The position numbers and the translations under genes were made by a program. Positions 37,362-50,196 of a stretch of DNA of 64,000 bases are shown here, one piece after another (position 1 is the stretch's first letter; the number at the start of each line of letters is the position of its first letter). The notes below the pieces were generated by a model that was given only the letters and a program-made list of their open reading frames with translations, ran no database searches and was not told the DNA's origin. This DNA is from Beroe ovata. Its lineage: Eukaryota > Ctenophora > Nuda > Beroida > Beroidae. Where the stretch lies: assembly GCA_946803715.1 (NCBI GenBank), contig CAMPET010000194.1:69682-133681 (forward strand), read 5' to 3'.

Positions 37362-39119
37362 CTATGATCCGTGAGTGGTACCATTGGCCCCGGCTTCGGT
37401 TGTCGGCGCATACTCAGGATAGTCGTACGAGTACTCGAATTCTCCCTCGTCGGGAGACATGTGATTTGATAGGTACTTCAGCATTCCTGAGATCAGAAAT
37501 TAGCAGATTTGAGAAGACGAAGAGGGTTCTACGAGAATAAAGTATGAATTTCCCGTAAATCTCACTCACCAAATGTTTGAACTCTCTTTTGTTTGAAAAC
37601 TGGCATCAGATGATCGTCTACCAACATGAACTTCTTGTTTTTGGGGTCCTGGAGTCCCCGGGCCTTGATTATTGCCCACATTTCCTTTACAACAGCGTGT
37701 CTGAAAAATGAGTTGCATATGAAGCTACATCGATGGCTGTTCAATGAAAACCTCATGACCATTTTCAATATCGCATGCTTTTTCAATAACCCGATCAGTG
37801 ATTGATTTATGTTTTGCAAACACGATTTAGAGACCATAATTCAGATTGTCACTGTTTACCTGGGCATATGGTTATAACCGAGAATTTGTGATAACTCCGG
37901 ACTAAGCCAAATTTTCTTACTGTACATATTATCTGAAATATTTGTGTCGATTAATAATGGAATCAACTACAAATAACGGGAAAAACCTACATATTTATTC
38001 CTAAGATGCAGATCGGTGATCAAATTCTAGATTGAGTTTGAGACAAGGAATTTTCTGCTATGAAATCCACTAACTTCCAGACTTTTTCTTTTGCTTTTCA
38101 GTTTTCTCCTTCTCTATTTTAAAGATGTGTTTTTTGCAGTGGTTGGTAAGGGTTGAAACTCGTACTCGCTCAAGACCGAAGAGAGCCTTGAAATCGTCGT
38201 CACAAACAATGTACATCTTATCTGTTCCTTCGTGAAGTTGCCGCGAAAGTGCTTCCTAACAAGAGTTTGGAATGGATGGAATATGAAAAAATACGACATG
38301 AAATCATGACAAAATGGGTGACGGATGAAAGTTAAATTCCGGTGAAATGATAACCTGATGAAGTCGTAAACTGATTTCTGACATGGGAAGAACCTCTGCT
38401 CCAATGATTTTAGCCAACTCCGGTGACACTCTGACATCGGTTTTGGATCCTGAAATAGCGGAAAGTATTCATAATGATTGTTAGGAACATAGTTCATTCA
38501 TGAATGATAAAATGCTTACTGGATTTGAAACAAGATCACGCGTAACCAAAAGTCAGAATATTTGGAAAAGATTGATTGTATACCAGCTATATTTGACTGG
38601 TAATGAAAGAAATATGTTTCTTGCTATGATGCCATGCTTCACTGTAACTTTAACTTAAATTTTACGAGCGTCACATTCAACGCGAATCCGCAATAATTGA
38701 CAAAATCCGTGCGTGCGCGCGCAATTCTCGAGAATTTCTTTCCAGCGCGCTCCGTGAAATACAAGAAAATTGATCCAATTCAGGCAAACATCACCTCTGC
38801 TATTCTTCTTGCAGGCTCGACTGTTTGAGCTTTGAGCGAGACTGGCGACGTCTGAATTGGAAGAGGAGTTAAGATTATCAGTTAGATTAACAACAGAAGT
38901 TTCTCATTTCTGAGATTGGAATATTCACATTCCCAGACATTACAATCAAAGATCCCCAATACGAAATGATGTTGTATCGAATACAAGGTATGACTGAACA
39001 TTCAAGCCGACGACAATACGACATCGAAATCAAGATAGCAACATCGACGGGAGTATAATGCAAAATAAGAGATCGAAAGCTGATGCAAAATTCATCGCTC
39101 CTGGCTGGGCTTGAACCAG

Positions 39120-39163
<44 letters not shown>

Positions 39164-40437
39164 AGAAGCTTACTGCAAAGGACCTTCAGACAGTTGTATA
39201 TTAGCACGGAAGTTAGTTATCATACTGAGTATCGCATAGCATAATAGCGTACAATTGAGTACTCAGAGATTAAAAAATGAGAGAGGTCTTACAATTGTCC
39301 ACGTTCATGCTAAACAGGAGTGATATAATGGCCGCTGGTTGAAATTATCCCACATGACCAATGACCATATCCACAACTTGATTCAACTATACCTGTTCCA
39401 TTGGTACTCCTTTTGACACTTCCTGAAAAACATCATGAATGACATCGCCATCAGTTAGTTTCACATGAATAATGAGTAATTCTCATTTGTTTAGTCCTGA
39501 ACAAAAATCAACTCTCTTTCATTTCAGAACAGAGGGACACTTACGTTTCCGATTGGTTGACTTGGAAACGGTTCTATTGTCTGAAATTAGCTCTGAGTCA
39601 GATCCACCAGAGCTCTCAACATCACCTGGGCCAAATAGTTTGGACAATAAAGTCATCAGTTGCCAAAAACTGGGCAAAAGTTCAATCAAGATTCAGGTTT
39701 GAATGTTCAAACTCACTTCCTGATTCTGCATCCGATTCTGCCTTTTCAGGAGCTACTGAAACGCCAAAATATAAAAACTCTCTCAATCATTGGATTTAAG
39801 AACACCACAAGATTATTGTGACTTAATTAATGAATGTAACTTGACAGAACATTGGCTATAGAAATGTCAAAAAGTACTTAGTGTTGGAGATCCTGCTTCA
39901 TCTTTTATCTTCTTATTGATTGAACCTGTTGGACGTTGGTTGAGTGTTGAGTGATGGACTCACTCAAAGTCAAGTTCTGCTTACCATAACCTTAGTAAAA
40001 CCGAGGAAATGTTATCACGTAAACTCAATCCTGCCTTTAATTGGAGGTGATGGGGATCTTTTCTTGACAGCCTCCTGTGAGGACCCATTTTCTTCTTCAC
40101 CTTCACTACCTTGATTTGATTAATTGATGAGGATCGCCAATGGAATACTACATTGGAATTTTCAACATTAAGGCAACAGTCAATTACCCATTTCATCAAT
40201 CATGTGCATTATTGTTTTATCAATGAATTTCTTGTGCTCAGTTAGATCACAATCATGCTCTTTCTCAAGTTGCTTCCTGAAAACAAATTATGATTGAAAG
40301 ATGCATTTATAAAAACAGATTATAATTCAGGACAGCCATTGGTAGACTTACCTCACTTGTTTTGCAGACAAACTATCAAGATCTGCTGTTTTGAGGATAT
40401 TCTTAATTGAAAGAGCCAAATCATTCTGAGTTGGCAT
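37362..40437 (-). CDS. DEK_C plus tandem SWIB-domain protein
   Basis: Chromatin or rDNA-associated by family (yeast UAF30/TRI1-like). Exon 40437-40352 and exon 40276-40188 encode a DEK C-terminal domain (LSIKNILKTADLDSLSAK, RKQLEKEHDCDLTEHKKFID). Acidic Ser-rich linker exons follow (about 40117-40039, 39670-39545, and small ones near 39424-39391 and 38850-38793). The first SWIB domain is in about 38454-38353 (VSPELAKIIGAEVLPMSEIS) and 38253-38090 (DKMYIVCDDDFKALFGLERV). The second is in 37935-37862 (WLSPELSQILGYNHMP), 37702-37569 (DPKNKKFMLVDDHLMPVFKQ, KRVQTFG) and 37485-37362 (MLKYLSNHM, then an acidic tail and TAG). Phases match across all checked junctions. SWIB 1 is the more divergent and has a basic extension. 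Two SWIB domains in one protein are unusual for animals as far as I know. A tRNA-Asn lies in the intron 39390-38851. Confidence 0.87.
39087..39090 (-). terminator. Pol III terminator of tRNA-Asn
   Basis: Four Ts on the minus strand, five bases past the mature 3' end. Confidence 0.7.
39096..39169 (-). tRNA. tRNA-Asn (GTT)
   Basis: A complete 74-nt cloverleaf on the minus strand. The acceptor stem pairs GCTTCTG with CAGGAGC (one G-T pair), and the discriminator is G. The D-arm has GTGGCGCAATCGGTTAGCG, the anticodon loop CTGTTAA gives GTT at 39135-39133, and the T-arm contains GGTTCAAGCC with a paired stem. There is no intron and no encoded CCA. It closely resembles vertebrate tRNA-Asn and is nested, same strand, in an intron of the SWIB gene. 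Confidence 0.96.
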
Positions 40438-41347
40438 GATGTGGCTGGCTAGAGGGGTACGATTTTAGCAGTTATTCAAAATGACAATGGTTATCGATGC
40501 AGAAAGGAAATGAATAAATGAAGCTGTTTACTGTAATATATAACAGCACATAACTGAAATTTTAACACATAAAAATGCCTTGTGGCAGTGCTGCTTATTT
40601 GAGAAGCATTGATACTGTTCTAAGCTAAGAGTCTTACAAACAAAATGCGTTTATCAAAGTAGAAACTGATCACAAAACACAATTTCAGGCTAATGCAGAT
40701 GCAAATTTTATGGCAGAGCAAATTTTAAAAAATTGTTGAAATTTTATTTGCAATACCAGAGTAAATAGAATATGCGCGCGGCGCGACGTAAAATATATTA
40801 TTTTCTAGAATTACAATCGCATTGCAAAAGTTATTTGATTATTATTTTTATCATTACATATTTGCTATTTAATGTGTCATCATAATTGAATGTTGATCAA
40901 TGATCATCACTGCCGCGCCGCGCACGACGCGCGCAGCATTACCGATTAAATCTTCAATACACGAAATTTTTATTGTCTAATTTATATTGCATCACAGGTA
41001 TATACATCAAGTACAACTTGTGAACATATTTATAGACATATTGTTCCAATGATAGATCAATGAAATCAAATATGCACATGCACCAATATAAATAGTGTAT
41101 TTGTAATTGAATGAACAATTGGCTNTGCTGAAGTAAGAAGTTGTGTGCCTCAATGTCACATGCAATGATGCGTTTTTCACGTTTCATTGTTTAAGTTCAT
41201 TCATCTGCTTTATATGTGTTCAATCCAAGATCAGTTTTTCATACCCACATGTATGCATAGCCCACTGGTACTTCAGACTTGTATATCATTTGATACTTGC
41301 CCTTCAAATTATCATAGCAAGAAGGGAGAAGGCTCTCCAATTGTAGC
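40438..41347. promoter_or_regulatory. Head-to-head intergenic region
   Basis: Separates the divergently oriented SWIB gene (start 40437, minus) and acidic-protein gene (start 41348, plus), so it should hold both promoters. It is AT-rich apart from two CG-only clusters at about 40775-40788 and 40914-40937. No TATA box at a convincing distance was seen. An N lies at 41125. Confidence 0.5.
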
Positions 41348-43363
41348 ATGGAAGTCCCAGTGGCAGACTTCCTTCCCCAAGGTAACTAATTATACAGCTT
41401 CTCCATGTGATAGATTGGTTGTCTTTAGTTGTGCCATCAAATTAACCATTGCAGATATTTTTAAGAGACCCAAAACTGAGGAAGAAATTGCAGCTTCGAA
41501 GAAGCTATGTGACCCCCAAGAACTCAAGTCAAGCATATCAGAAACTCAAGAGTTGTTTGATACATCTGTTCCATGCAGTGAAAATGTAGCAGATGAGTCA
41601 AAATTTGAAACAGAGAGCAATGAAGCTAGTGACAATGATGCAGATGATACTGAAGATGCTATCATAGATGAACAAAGAATTGTTCCAACTCTTGTAAGTC
41701 TTAAACAGAACATTTATTTATGGTCTATACATATCCATGATATGCAAAAACATCTTTGTCTTCTTATCCCATTAATTCATTCCAGGATATTGACGAGAGT
41801 GATTCTGAACCTGATTTAGATACATCTGTGTTGAAATCACCAGTTACTCCAGAACCAGAGCTGTTTATGAATGAGGATAGTCTTGGGTTTGGAAACCTCA
41901 AATCTCTGAACATCATTACACCGATGGAATCAACTCAAGCATGCCTAGACATCATTAATACCAAGTTTTCTCCCATAAAGAGAAAGAGACCTAGAGATGG
42001 TGACCAAGAACCTCTGCAATCCACTCAAACATTCTTTGACATCTCCAGGCAGTACAAAGCTTTGTCTTGTGAGAGGAGAAAGATTATGTTTGGGGAAAAA
42101 GTTCAGAATAAGAATGGTGTTTATGAGGATTTGGGTGGAAGACCTCTGAGGAGAAAGTTGTTCCACGAAGGTGATGAATCTTCAAATGAGGAGCAGGTTT
42201 GCAAAAAGATGAGCTGTAAGGCAACTGAAACAGATGATTTTGAATTGGAATCATTTGATGAAGCATGGAAGAAAACAACGACTCTCAAAGCAGATGATCA
42301 TGGCACAAAGATGAAATTGTGTGTCAATGCACATGATGAAAAGAATACTACCTGTGTGATAGGTGACCCCTTTGAGACGCCAGTAGACAAAATTGTTGCC
42401 ATGGAAATGAAGGAATCAGAACATTATGAGCATGGAGTAACATCAACTATTCAAAGAGTTGCCAGAGGAAAAGTGAATGAGGAGTCGATAGTAGTTGTAG
42501 CCAACGAAAATGAGATTGGGGCTGTTGAAGAAGTTGTTGATGTGTCACTTGACGTTCAGAGTGATGGAATGAACCTGAACTTAGTAGATGTCACTACTGA
42601 CAATTCTTCTGAGGATCTGAGTGCTGAAGTGAAGGCTGAGAAGAAAGATGAACAATGCGAAGTGAATCTTGAACAAATTCCACCGATTGTAGAAGTTATT
42701 GAGACAGTACCAAAGGATCATGAAGTTGAGATTATCGCAAAGGCTAGCAATGATGTGGTGCAACCAGATGGGAATGAGACTACCGTTTCCATGGAGAAGT
42801 GTCCACAGTTCACATATCCGAAAAGAGATTTCAATCCAGAGAAAAGAATCTACCGAACAATCAGTGAGTTCTGGAGTCATTTCATCTGACCGAATTTCCC
42901 TTTTTACTGATTCCCATGTACAATGCGCTTCCTCCACCCAGGATCAGATGAAGTTCCGGTTAATTGTCCGGAAATAGTGACAGAGTTGTTCAGGGAGACG
43001 AATATGCCCGCTGCTGGTATCCCATCTTACCCTCCCGAGATATCGAAAGGTAGAGTCCTCATCTTGATATATCCTGTTTCCATTCATTTAACATTTCGGT
43101 CGTTTTCCACCTTTTTCTTCTTGGTTAGTTCGATAATTTGTCGTCGGAATTCGGAATTGTTTCTTGGTAGACCGTCCCATTTAATTGTACCACACACCAC
43201 ATCATTGATCATCTAAAATCTCAATCTTCGCTTTGCAGTTGTTCCCATCCCAATTCCCGATGAACCAGTACACAAGAGAAGTGGAGGATTGAGGAGACGG
43301 TCAGCCCGGATATCACTTCACCCCTACCTCCTGAATAGAGACCTCACGGTACATGAGGAATGA
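41348..43363 (+). CDS. Acidic, probably nuclear protein of unknown family
   Basis: Five exons, 41348-41381, 41455-41693, 41786-42863, 42942-43049 and 43239-43363, give 527 residues in a perfect frame. The N-terminus is short (MEVPVADFLPQDIFKRPKTE), followed by a very acidic Ser-rich segment. Proline-directed sites SPVTPEPE and SPIKRKRPR suggest CDK phosphorylation and a nuclear signal. Two local repeats begin ESTQACLDI and QSTQTFFDI. The middle is Glu/Asp/Val-rich and low in complexity. The last two exons look more conserved: PEKRIYRTI, VPVNCPEIVTELFRETNMPA and GGLRRRSARISLHPYLLNRD. The RRSAR-HPY tail loosely recalls the CENP-C motif but lacks its YW, so I give no family name. It could be a chromosome or cell-cycle protein. 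Confidence 0.68.
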
Positions 43364-43598
43364 TTCCTTACCTTGGTGACCTGTGTTACCGTGGTTACCA
43401 TGGTAACACAGGTGACCATAGTTACCATGTTTACGGATTCTCTTGAAGTCTCGAGGCTCAAGGTGTTAATCATAGACTTTCCTGGGCACTCGTGCAGAAT
43501 ATGAAATATTGGAATAAGATCGAGTTTGAATCTTAAGTAAATGTTTCTTACGATGAGTTTTCAAAGGGAAGAGGGTGAGAGAAGTTAAACTGACCGGT

Positions 43599-43604
43599 AA
43601 TAAA
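43599..43604 (+). terminator. Polyadenylation signal of the acidic-protein gene
   Basis: AATAAA 236 bases after the TGA at 43363. Confidence 0.55.
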
Positions 43605-43963
43605 CGTTTATAGTTTATCGAGAGACATGAAACTCTTATAACAAGTTTTGTAAGATTTGTTTTGATATGATATGCTCATTTCATGAATCTGTTTATTTGA
43701 AAATTGATGTTGATATGTTTTTCTAACTCCTTATTTTTAGTTCATAATCGATATTTGTACAGACATTGTTGATTGCAATTTATACAGTTGTGAATTTCAT
43801 AATGGTTTGCGTTGTTTAGAAACGATACATTTGATAATTAGTTTTCAGCAAGCCGGATTGATTCATTTGTTCGTAAATTTCAACGACATGAAAGCGCGCG
43901 CGGAACATTCACACAAACGTAAAACGCGCTTTTTCAGCATTGAGCTTGTTATAAATGAGTCAC

Positions 43964-43978
43964 GCGCGCGACGCGCGC
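43964..43978. repeat. CG-only palindromic motif
   Basis: GCGCGCGACGCGCGC, an exact 15-base match to the motif at 6924, here between convergent genes. Confidence 0.8.
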
Positions 43979-44561
43979 ACATGGCAGTGTGAGAATGGAC
44001 ACAAATTTTTGCCTAATAATAATCTGTATTCTTTTGAATTCTCAGTCATGTGACTAACATGATGAAACTGCCTCGACAACTCACATCTCAAAAGGAAGGA
44101 TGTAGGATGGTCAGCTCGATCTTGTCAGTCTGTTGCATGACACGTCTTCATTCCTCCATCTATGAGTCAATCAAAAAATATCAGTTCTTTACTCATAATT
44201 ATCATTGTGATTCAACAAACAACATAGAAAACAAATATCACCACATATACATTGAATTATCCAACCTTTGCTAACCTCTGAACAAGCTCTTCACACCACA
44301 ATAAAAGAATCTGGGAGGAGTATTTACATAGAAAACCAGGGCGCTGTTGTCTCAACCCTCATTCACACATTTTGTGACAGTCAGTGTGATAATATCAGCA
44401 GTTTTGTTAATTGTCCAAAATGTCAAACTGTCAAGTGACGGCACTCGTTTTTCTCTCTAAACACAAACAGCAGGATATTGAGACAGTAAAGTTAGCTCGA
44501 TCGTAATTAACAGGTGACTATAACAATTTGTCACGATGCACGACATGATCGTGCCATCGCG

Positions 44562-47190
44562 TCACAAAATTCGGCTTGTGACCGCCACCCCGGGAAGATA
44601 ACGTCCCAGTTCCATCGCCTCCACAAATTCCCAGACACCACTTCGCGGATCGAACCTCTCGACAGTTTCGAGTCGTGTCGAGCCGTCGTGGCCGCCGACA
44701 ACGTAAAGCGAGCCGTTTAGTGCCGTCAGGGCGGCGCCACTTCGCGCCTTATTCATTGTTGTGATCTGTCGAATTGCGGTATGATAATACAGGGGGTGGA
44801 TTGAAGATGCCTAAGCATGATCCTGGATCAAGATGACCTATAAAGTCAGAGAACGGCCGACGCCATTCCATTTAACTGTCTTCATTTCCGCCACCAAAAA
44901 ATTTGTCCTTCTACAAACCTAATGTACTAAAACCCACCTTCTGCCATATATTGAGCTCAGGATCATAGGACTCTGCTGATTTGAGCCCAGTGGCTCCGTT
45001 ATAGCCGCCCACGGCGTAAATCTTGTTTCCCAGCGTAGTCACAGCAACATCAGACCTCAGCATTCCTAGAGAGTAGGATCAGACTTTGCTCAGAGAAATT
45101 GACATGATTTCTTTGTATCTCTCGAGTCTATCATAAATTAGAGTATTCCCCAAATCTCACCCATGTTGGCGACGGGTCTCCATTTCTGACTGGTCAGGTC
45201 GAATCTCTCCACGACATTGAGACAAGCACATCCACTCCAACCCCCTGCGAGCAATGAGATGGGTCATGGGTGGGTGTACGAAGGTTCGAAGGTTTGGGTT
45301 CTTGAGAAAATTTATGCTCTTAAACCATCCCTTCCTCTCCCTTGCCAAATATCATATTCTATCAGCATATATGAGAATAATGCAATTCCCCCAAACTTTA
45401 TACCCTCCCTGACACTCGACAATGGCAACAGCTATCCCCCGAACTAAATGACCACAAATGACAAGCGTGTCAGAGTGGGGAATTCGTGGGTGGCTAAATG
45501 ATCATTAAAGGGGGGGAGGGGTCTGTGTGTGTGTGCAAATACATTACGTATGCTAACAGATATTGCAAGTGTTTTTAGATTTAACTACTGGTGGAGGGAG
45601 AACCGACGTTTTTATGATTTAAGTCAGAAAATTCTTGGCTATAATTCCCATGTCCAAGGTAAACATTGATAGGAACCATAGCTCAGCTGCTCAGTGCTAA
45701 GTCTATAAACTGTAAGACTGGTGCTGTCCATTTCACGNGGGGCTATAGAATAAGAAATCCAATATCCGCGCGTGTGTATTTGACAAGGGAAGTAGTATTG
45801 TCTCCCGATGCAATAATTCCGACATTAACAGTCCGTTCTCCCTTATTTGGAGTTTTGTTTAGAGATTAGAGAACAACATGGATCTTCGTGGAAAGCTAAA
45901 TTCGTCTCAGTTACTTTCCGATGCGAAAAACAAGAACTATTTAATAGACAAAAGTGGAGTGTTTTATGATCCCCTAGAATTCAAGACAGCGTATGAATTA
46001 TTTACGGTTTCATGATACAACATTGATACATTGTGATGAGTTTTGTTGTTTATCGAATCTTATCACTGCAATTCATATCGCGCGCGTTGGAGTTTTCAAT
46101 CAACGCTCAGCGCCGCGTTTGTGATTCTCCTAGCGCCGCGCAATCCAAAGATTACGGAAAATTGGAACATTTGCCAAGTGTCTAACAAGAAGTTCATTGT
46201 TACCTATGGCGTAGATCTGTCCATCAAGTGTGGCAGCACCCAGGCCACGCCTAGGATTTGCCATGGGTGTAACAGGTTTCCATTCCTTGCTACATGGATT
46301 GTAACATTCAACACTTTCTAATGTCTGCTTTCCGTCGTGACCACCTAATGATGAAGTTACTATTTGTGTTTACTTGATGAAAAATTTGTTCATTTGACTA
46401 CATCAATCTATTTAGCTGAAAATCGAACAAAATGGAACCATTGCATCCAAGAGCACCCAAACCGACCAATAGCGTATATGAGACCATCCAGAACAGTAAC
46501 TGCATGTCCGTCTCTGTTGTAAGCCATAGCGGGCAATTCGCACCACTCGTCAGTTTGGGGGTCATAGCACTCGACTATACTCAACGAATTGGTGTCATTC
46601 AGACCTGGAACATTGGAACTCCTAAATTTCACGAATTGGTGCGAAAAAATGGTATTCCGTCTCATGAAATGGACTTTGAAACGTCATTCACATGCATTTA
46701 TAGCATTACTAATGTTTAGAACGGCTTTGAATGTACATATTCGACCATTACTGAGATTTCAAAAGGTTAAGCTTATGTATGTGACAAAGGGGGACCTCCT
46801 AAAGCGTAGATGTAACCATCCACTGACGTCACTCCCACCCCATAGCGAGGCGTGTTTATTGGAGCACACTTCGTCCATCTGTCGGTTGAGTGGTCGTACC
46901 TTGGGTGGGGAGAGTTGGGGGTTTAGAGGTCGGGGGTTAGAGTGTTTGGGTTAGAGGTCGGGAGTTAGAGTGTTTGGGTAAGAGGGTGGGGTTGGGGTCT
47001 AGGTGAAGATTTGGTTAATGAGTCAACACTGTAACAGTACTGACACTGTAACTGTACTGACAGTTTGTACCTTGTAGAAAGAGAGTGAGGCTATTGCAAA
47101 GAGTCGTAGGATAAATAGTGGCCAACGAATGACTAATTGATTCTGACAAATTGATTTCGTCACTGGCCTCTTCTCGGACAAATTCTGCAC

Positions 47191-47228
<38 letters not shown>

Positions 47229-50196
47229 CCCACTTCTCAACGTTGTTGAGAGCGCCTACTCGGTACTTCCCTCCAACCACCACTATCACTTCAGTAGCAC
47301 CAGGAGAACGTTTCTTAGTCCTGCAGTTCAGTACATACTCTTCTGAAAAAGTGAGGAAAACATTTGTCAAGAGTTTATTGTACAATGGACTCCATTTTCA
47401 ATCCCATATTATAAAACTGGGATGATTCATTCTCTCCAACTACAAATACTACTGGAATCTGGTCACGCTCAATTTTACCGTAATCCATACTTAAACCGAT
47501 CTTTAACGCACTATCTGCCCCTACCACAGAAAATGCGCGTCAAATCATGACGGGCTGTCACCAATGACAGTCAGGCGTCAGCCATATGGTGACAGCCAAT
47601 TAAATGTCTCTTACCGTCTTTCTGTCGTTCTGGTATAAGATGGTAGCGCATCGCTTCGATCAGCAGGTCTTTGCATTGAGCATCAGCTTTAATCAGGGAA
47701 TCAGACTCAACCTGCAACCGAGAAAATGAGTAAGATGAGAAATTGTAATAGGAAGCACAGTGAGTGCTGGCGATATACAGTGAGTACACCCTGAGTAGAG
47801 GGGAGCACAGTGAGTGTTGAGAAATTGGGATATCAATTATAAATGTGCTGATCTTGTGTTATGACAGCTCTGAGATATGTTCATTTTTACGATCAATTTG
47901 TTGGTGACATGCAAAGATGAACATTTGATAAATCACGCAATCTTTCCAGGAAAAAGCACACTCCCATAAGTCGCGCACAGCAATTATTATCCTCCGAAAC
48001 TTAAGTTGATCAGAGGATTAAAGTCCCCCATCCCATCACGCACAACCAGAATACTGGGTGAAATTAAACTGACCCAGACATGGAAATAAGCTATCCGGTT
48101 CCGAGGGGATCAGAGATTATGATCATTTTAAGTCGATGGGAGATGTTTAGCATGGGAACATCGATGAACTTGGATATTTTCCCACGAAACCGATTTAGTT
48201 TCTCAAATTCGCTCCCAATTCCCCGAGTCTCCTCCAATGAATTCTCCATCACAAACACCTTTGACCACTACAAAAACATCAATCATATACTGACGTCAAG
48301 CAGAGACAAAAAGGTATTTGCTGAAGTACTGACGTCGGACTCGATTTGTCGAACACAAAGAAACTAGCGAGAGAAAGGGAGAGAGGTGGCGAGCATTACA
48401 GTGGAGATAGTTTCGTAATTAGCTGAGAAGATGAAACATTTTGATGTTACGCATTACGTAAGAGGACCAAGGATCAAATCACAATCAAATTTGATGTCCA
48501 TGTCTTAGCGTCCTAAAAGCTAGGCGTGCTTATCAACTTTCCAGATCTATGCTTCACCTCACATTAACGACTCAGTATCATCCTTGGAAGGTTCAATTAA
48601 GTGGTAATACTGAAAACAGACATTTCTTACCACATCTACGATGTATTCCTTGCCAAGGAGAGGCAGTCTCACACGCGATAGCAGGTCATATGTGAACTGT
48701 GCTCTCTTTGGATCATGTCGTAACCACCTCATTACTGCGTCATACACCTGCTCCTCTCCCGTAACCTAGACAATGACGTCATCATTAATACCATATATGG
48801 ACATGTTCAATTCCATATATGGATTATGGTAGCAACTTTCACACCTGTAATCGGTCGTCTCCAACTAAACTGATGAGTTGATCCAGACTCATCCCCACGA
48901 ACTGATCTCCCTGGGACACCGACAGGAAGTGGCGTCGAGTGTATCTCTCAGCCAGGCTTTGTAGTTCAGTGCAGTTGTGAGCACTGGCAAACTCTCTTAG
49001 AGCTGAAATGAGAAGGATAGGGGATGCCAATTTCAAGCTCAAGTTCATCATGTAATCAAGATTAGATTGAGTTAATGCCGAGGGACCTCTACCCAAACAA
49101 TGGGACCATATTTCGTGAAACAGTGCGAATATGTCCTAATGGAGTCAAATCTATTTCTCTTTGATTCAGTAAATAATTGCTGAAAATAAGAGACTCTGGG
49201 GGCATCAAGAGAGTTCTCTGACGTAATTCTGCTGTGTTGAAGGCGTGAGATGAGATTAATCCATTCTATGATGACCAATATCAAAGATTATAATACGATA
49301 GTGATGATATAAGACTTCTCTTTGATCATAGACAAATAACTTATGTCCACAATCAACTTGGATTCCTTTCATTAACAACTGTCCAACCTCTAATTTTCTA
49401 TCATGTTTTGGTTCGTGAATTCCAATCTATTCATCACAAACATAATACATATCATTGACCATCTGATAAATTACTACATCATGCTGCTTCATTTTCAGCA
49501 CATACATCAAAGGAGATAGAGAACACAAACCTATGCAGTTGGAAGGATCAATTTGCCACTTGAGAAAATCTGCACATTTGTTGAACACATCTTCGAAATC
49601 CAAGAAGCAACTTGCAGAGAGAAGTGATTGTACATTTTCTGTGTTGATTGTAATGCAGTTCCTAGGATGGAGAGAAAAGTAAAATGAAAATTGGCAATAG
49701 TGAGTTACAAATAAATCAGGGATGCTGAATTTCATTATTACCCATAAGTGAAATCTAGGAGAGAACTGACAGCAGCACATCCAAGATCTCTTAGATAAAC
49801 TTCTCCTAGAAGATGGAGAGATGGAATGTTAGTCAATCCAAAAAAGAAACTGTTTTCCCAGGTCCATCAATATGCCAATATGAAGTCCGTACCTGTTGTT
49901 GTTTCTTTAAACTCTGTACCAAAAGTAGCCCTGAAGTATCCACTGACCGCACACAGTAATGCTCTATGAGCTGGGAATCTTTCATCCTCTGAAATTGAAC
50001 AAAATACATAGAAACTGGCATATGGTAAGCAACTAACTTAAGGGTAAATGGTAATTTAAGATGTTCAAGTTAGGAACTGACCAACAATAAGAACACAGTC
50101 ACAGTGTTCTTCTCTTTTTCTCATAGCATCAAGATGGGATAAGATTGAACTGCAATGCTTTGGATCAACCTTGAGATCAGCCTCATCTCTCAACAT
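44562..50196 (-). CDS. Kelch-like protein (BTB-BACK-Kelch)
   Basis: Substrate adaptor of CUL3 ubiquitin ligases by family. About fourteen minus-strand exons. The BTB domain is in 50196-50082 (HCDCVLIV), about 49990-49891 (FPAHRALLCAVSGYFRATFG), 49807-49741 and 49661-49532 (NVQSLLSASCFLDFEDVFNK). The BACK domain is in about 49003-48846 (LREFASAHNCTELQSLAERY), 48770-48632 (EEQVYDAVMRWLRHDPKRA) and 47711-47614. Kelch blades are in about 47343-47227, 46900-46795, 46607-46430, 46346-46188, 45246-45162, 45065-44938 and 44765-44562, with repeated YAVGG/YAIGG and ERFDP motifs. There are six blades. The start is the ATG at 50196. Checked splice junctions keep frame. The ortholog among KLHL paralogues cannot be settled by eye. 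Introns contain a CA repeat (47195-47226) and a GGGTTAGAG-type repeat (46915-46985). Confidence 0.92.
45878..46015 (+). CDS. Doubtful 45-residue ORF in a Kelch-like intron
   Basis: ATG at 45878 opens a frame reading MDLRGKLNSSQLLSD and KNKNYLIDKSGVFYDPLEFK to a TGA. The composition looks protein-like, but no neighbour exon, promoter or known family supports it. It may be a relic of an inserted gene fragment. An N lies 140 bp upstream. Confidence 0.2.
   Translation: MDLRGKLNSSQLLSDAKNKNYLIDKSGVFYDPLEFKTAYELFTVS

Larger units (their letters stand above)
43364..44561. other. Convergent intergenic region
   Basis: Lies between the 3' ends of the acidic-protein gene (plus) and the Kelch-like gene (minus). 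It contains a CCATGGTAACA inverted-repeat cluster near 43390-43430, AATAAA at 43599-43604 and the CG palindrome at 43964-43978. No gene seen. Confidence 0.6.

Noticed and set aside
39472-39799. Plus-strand ORFs with acidic sequence
   Set aside because: The minus strand here encodes the SWIB-gene linker with proper splice sites. The plus frames are shadows.
45674-45740. tRNA-like segment (CCATAGCTCAGCTGC, ACTGTAAGACT) resembling tRNA-Tyr
   Set aside because: The A-box is good, but no T-arm B-box (GGTTCGA type) follows, the stems do not pair into a cloverleaf and an N interrupts the 3' part. At most a tRNA-derived relic.
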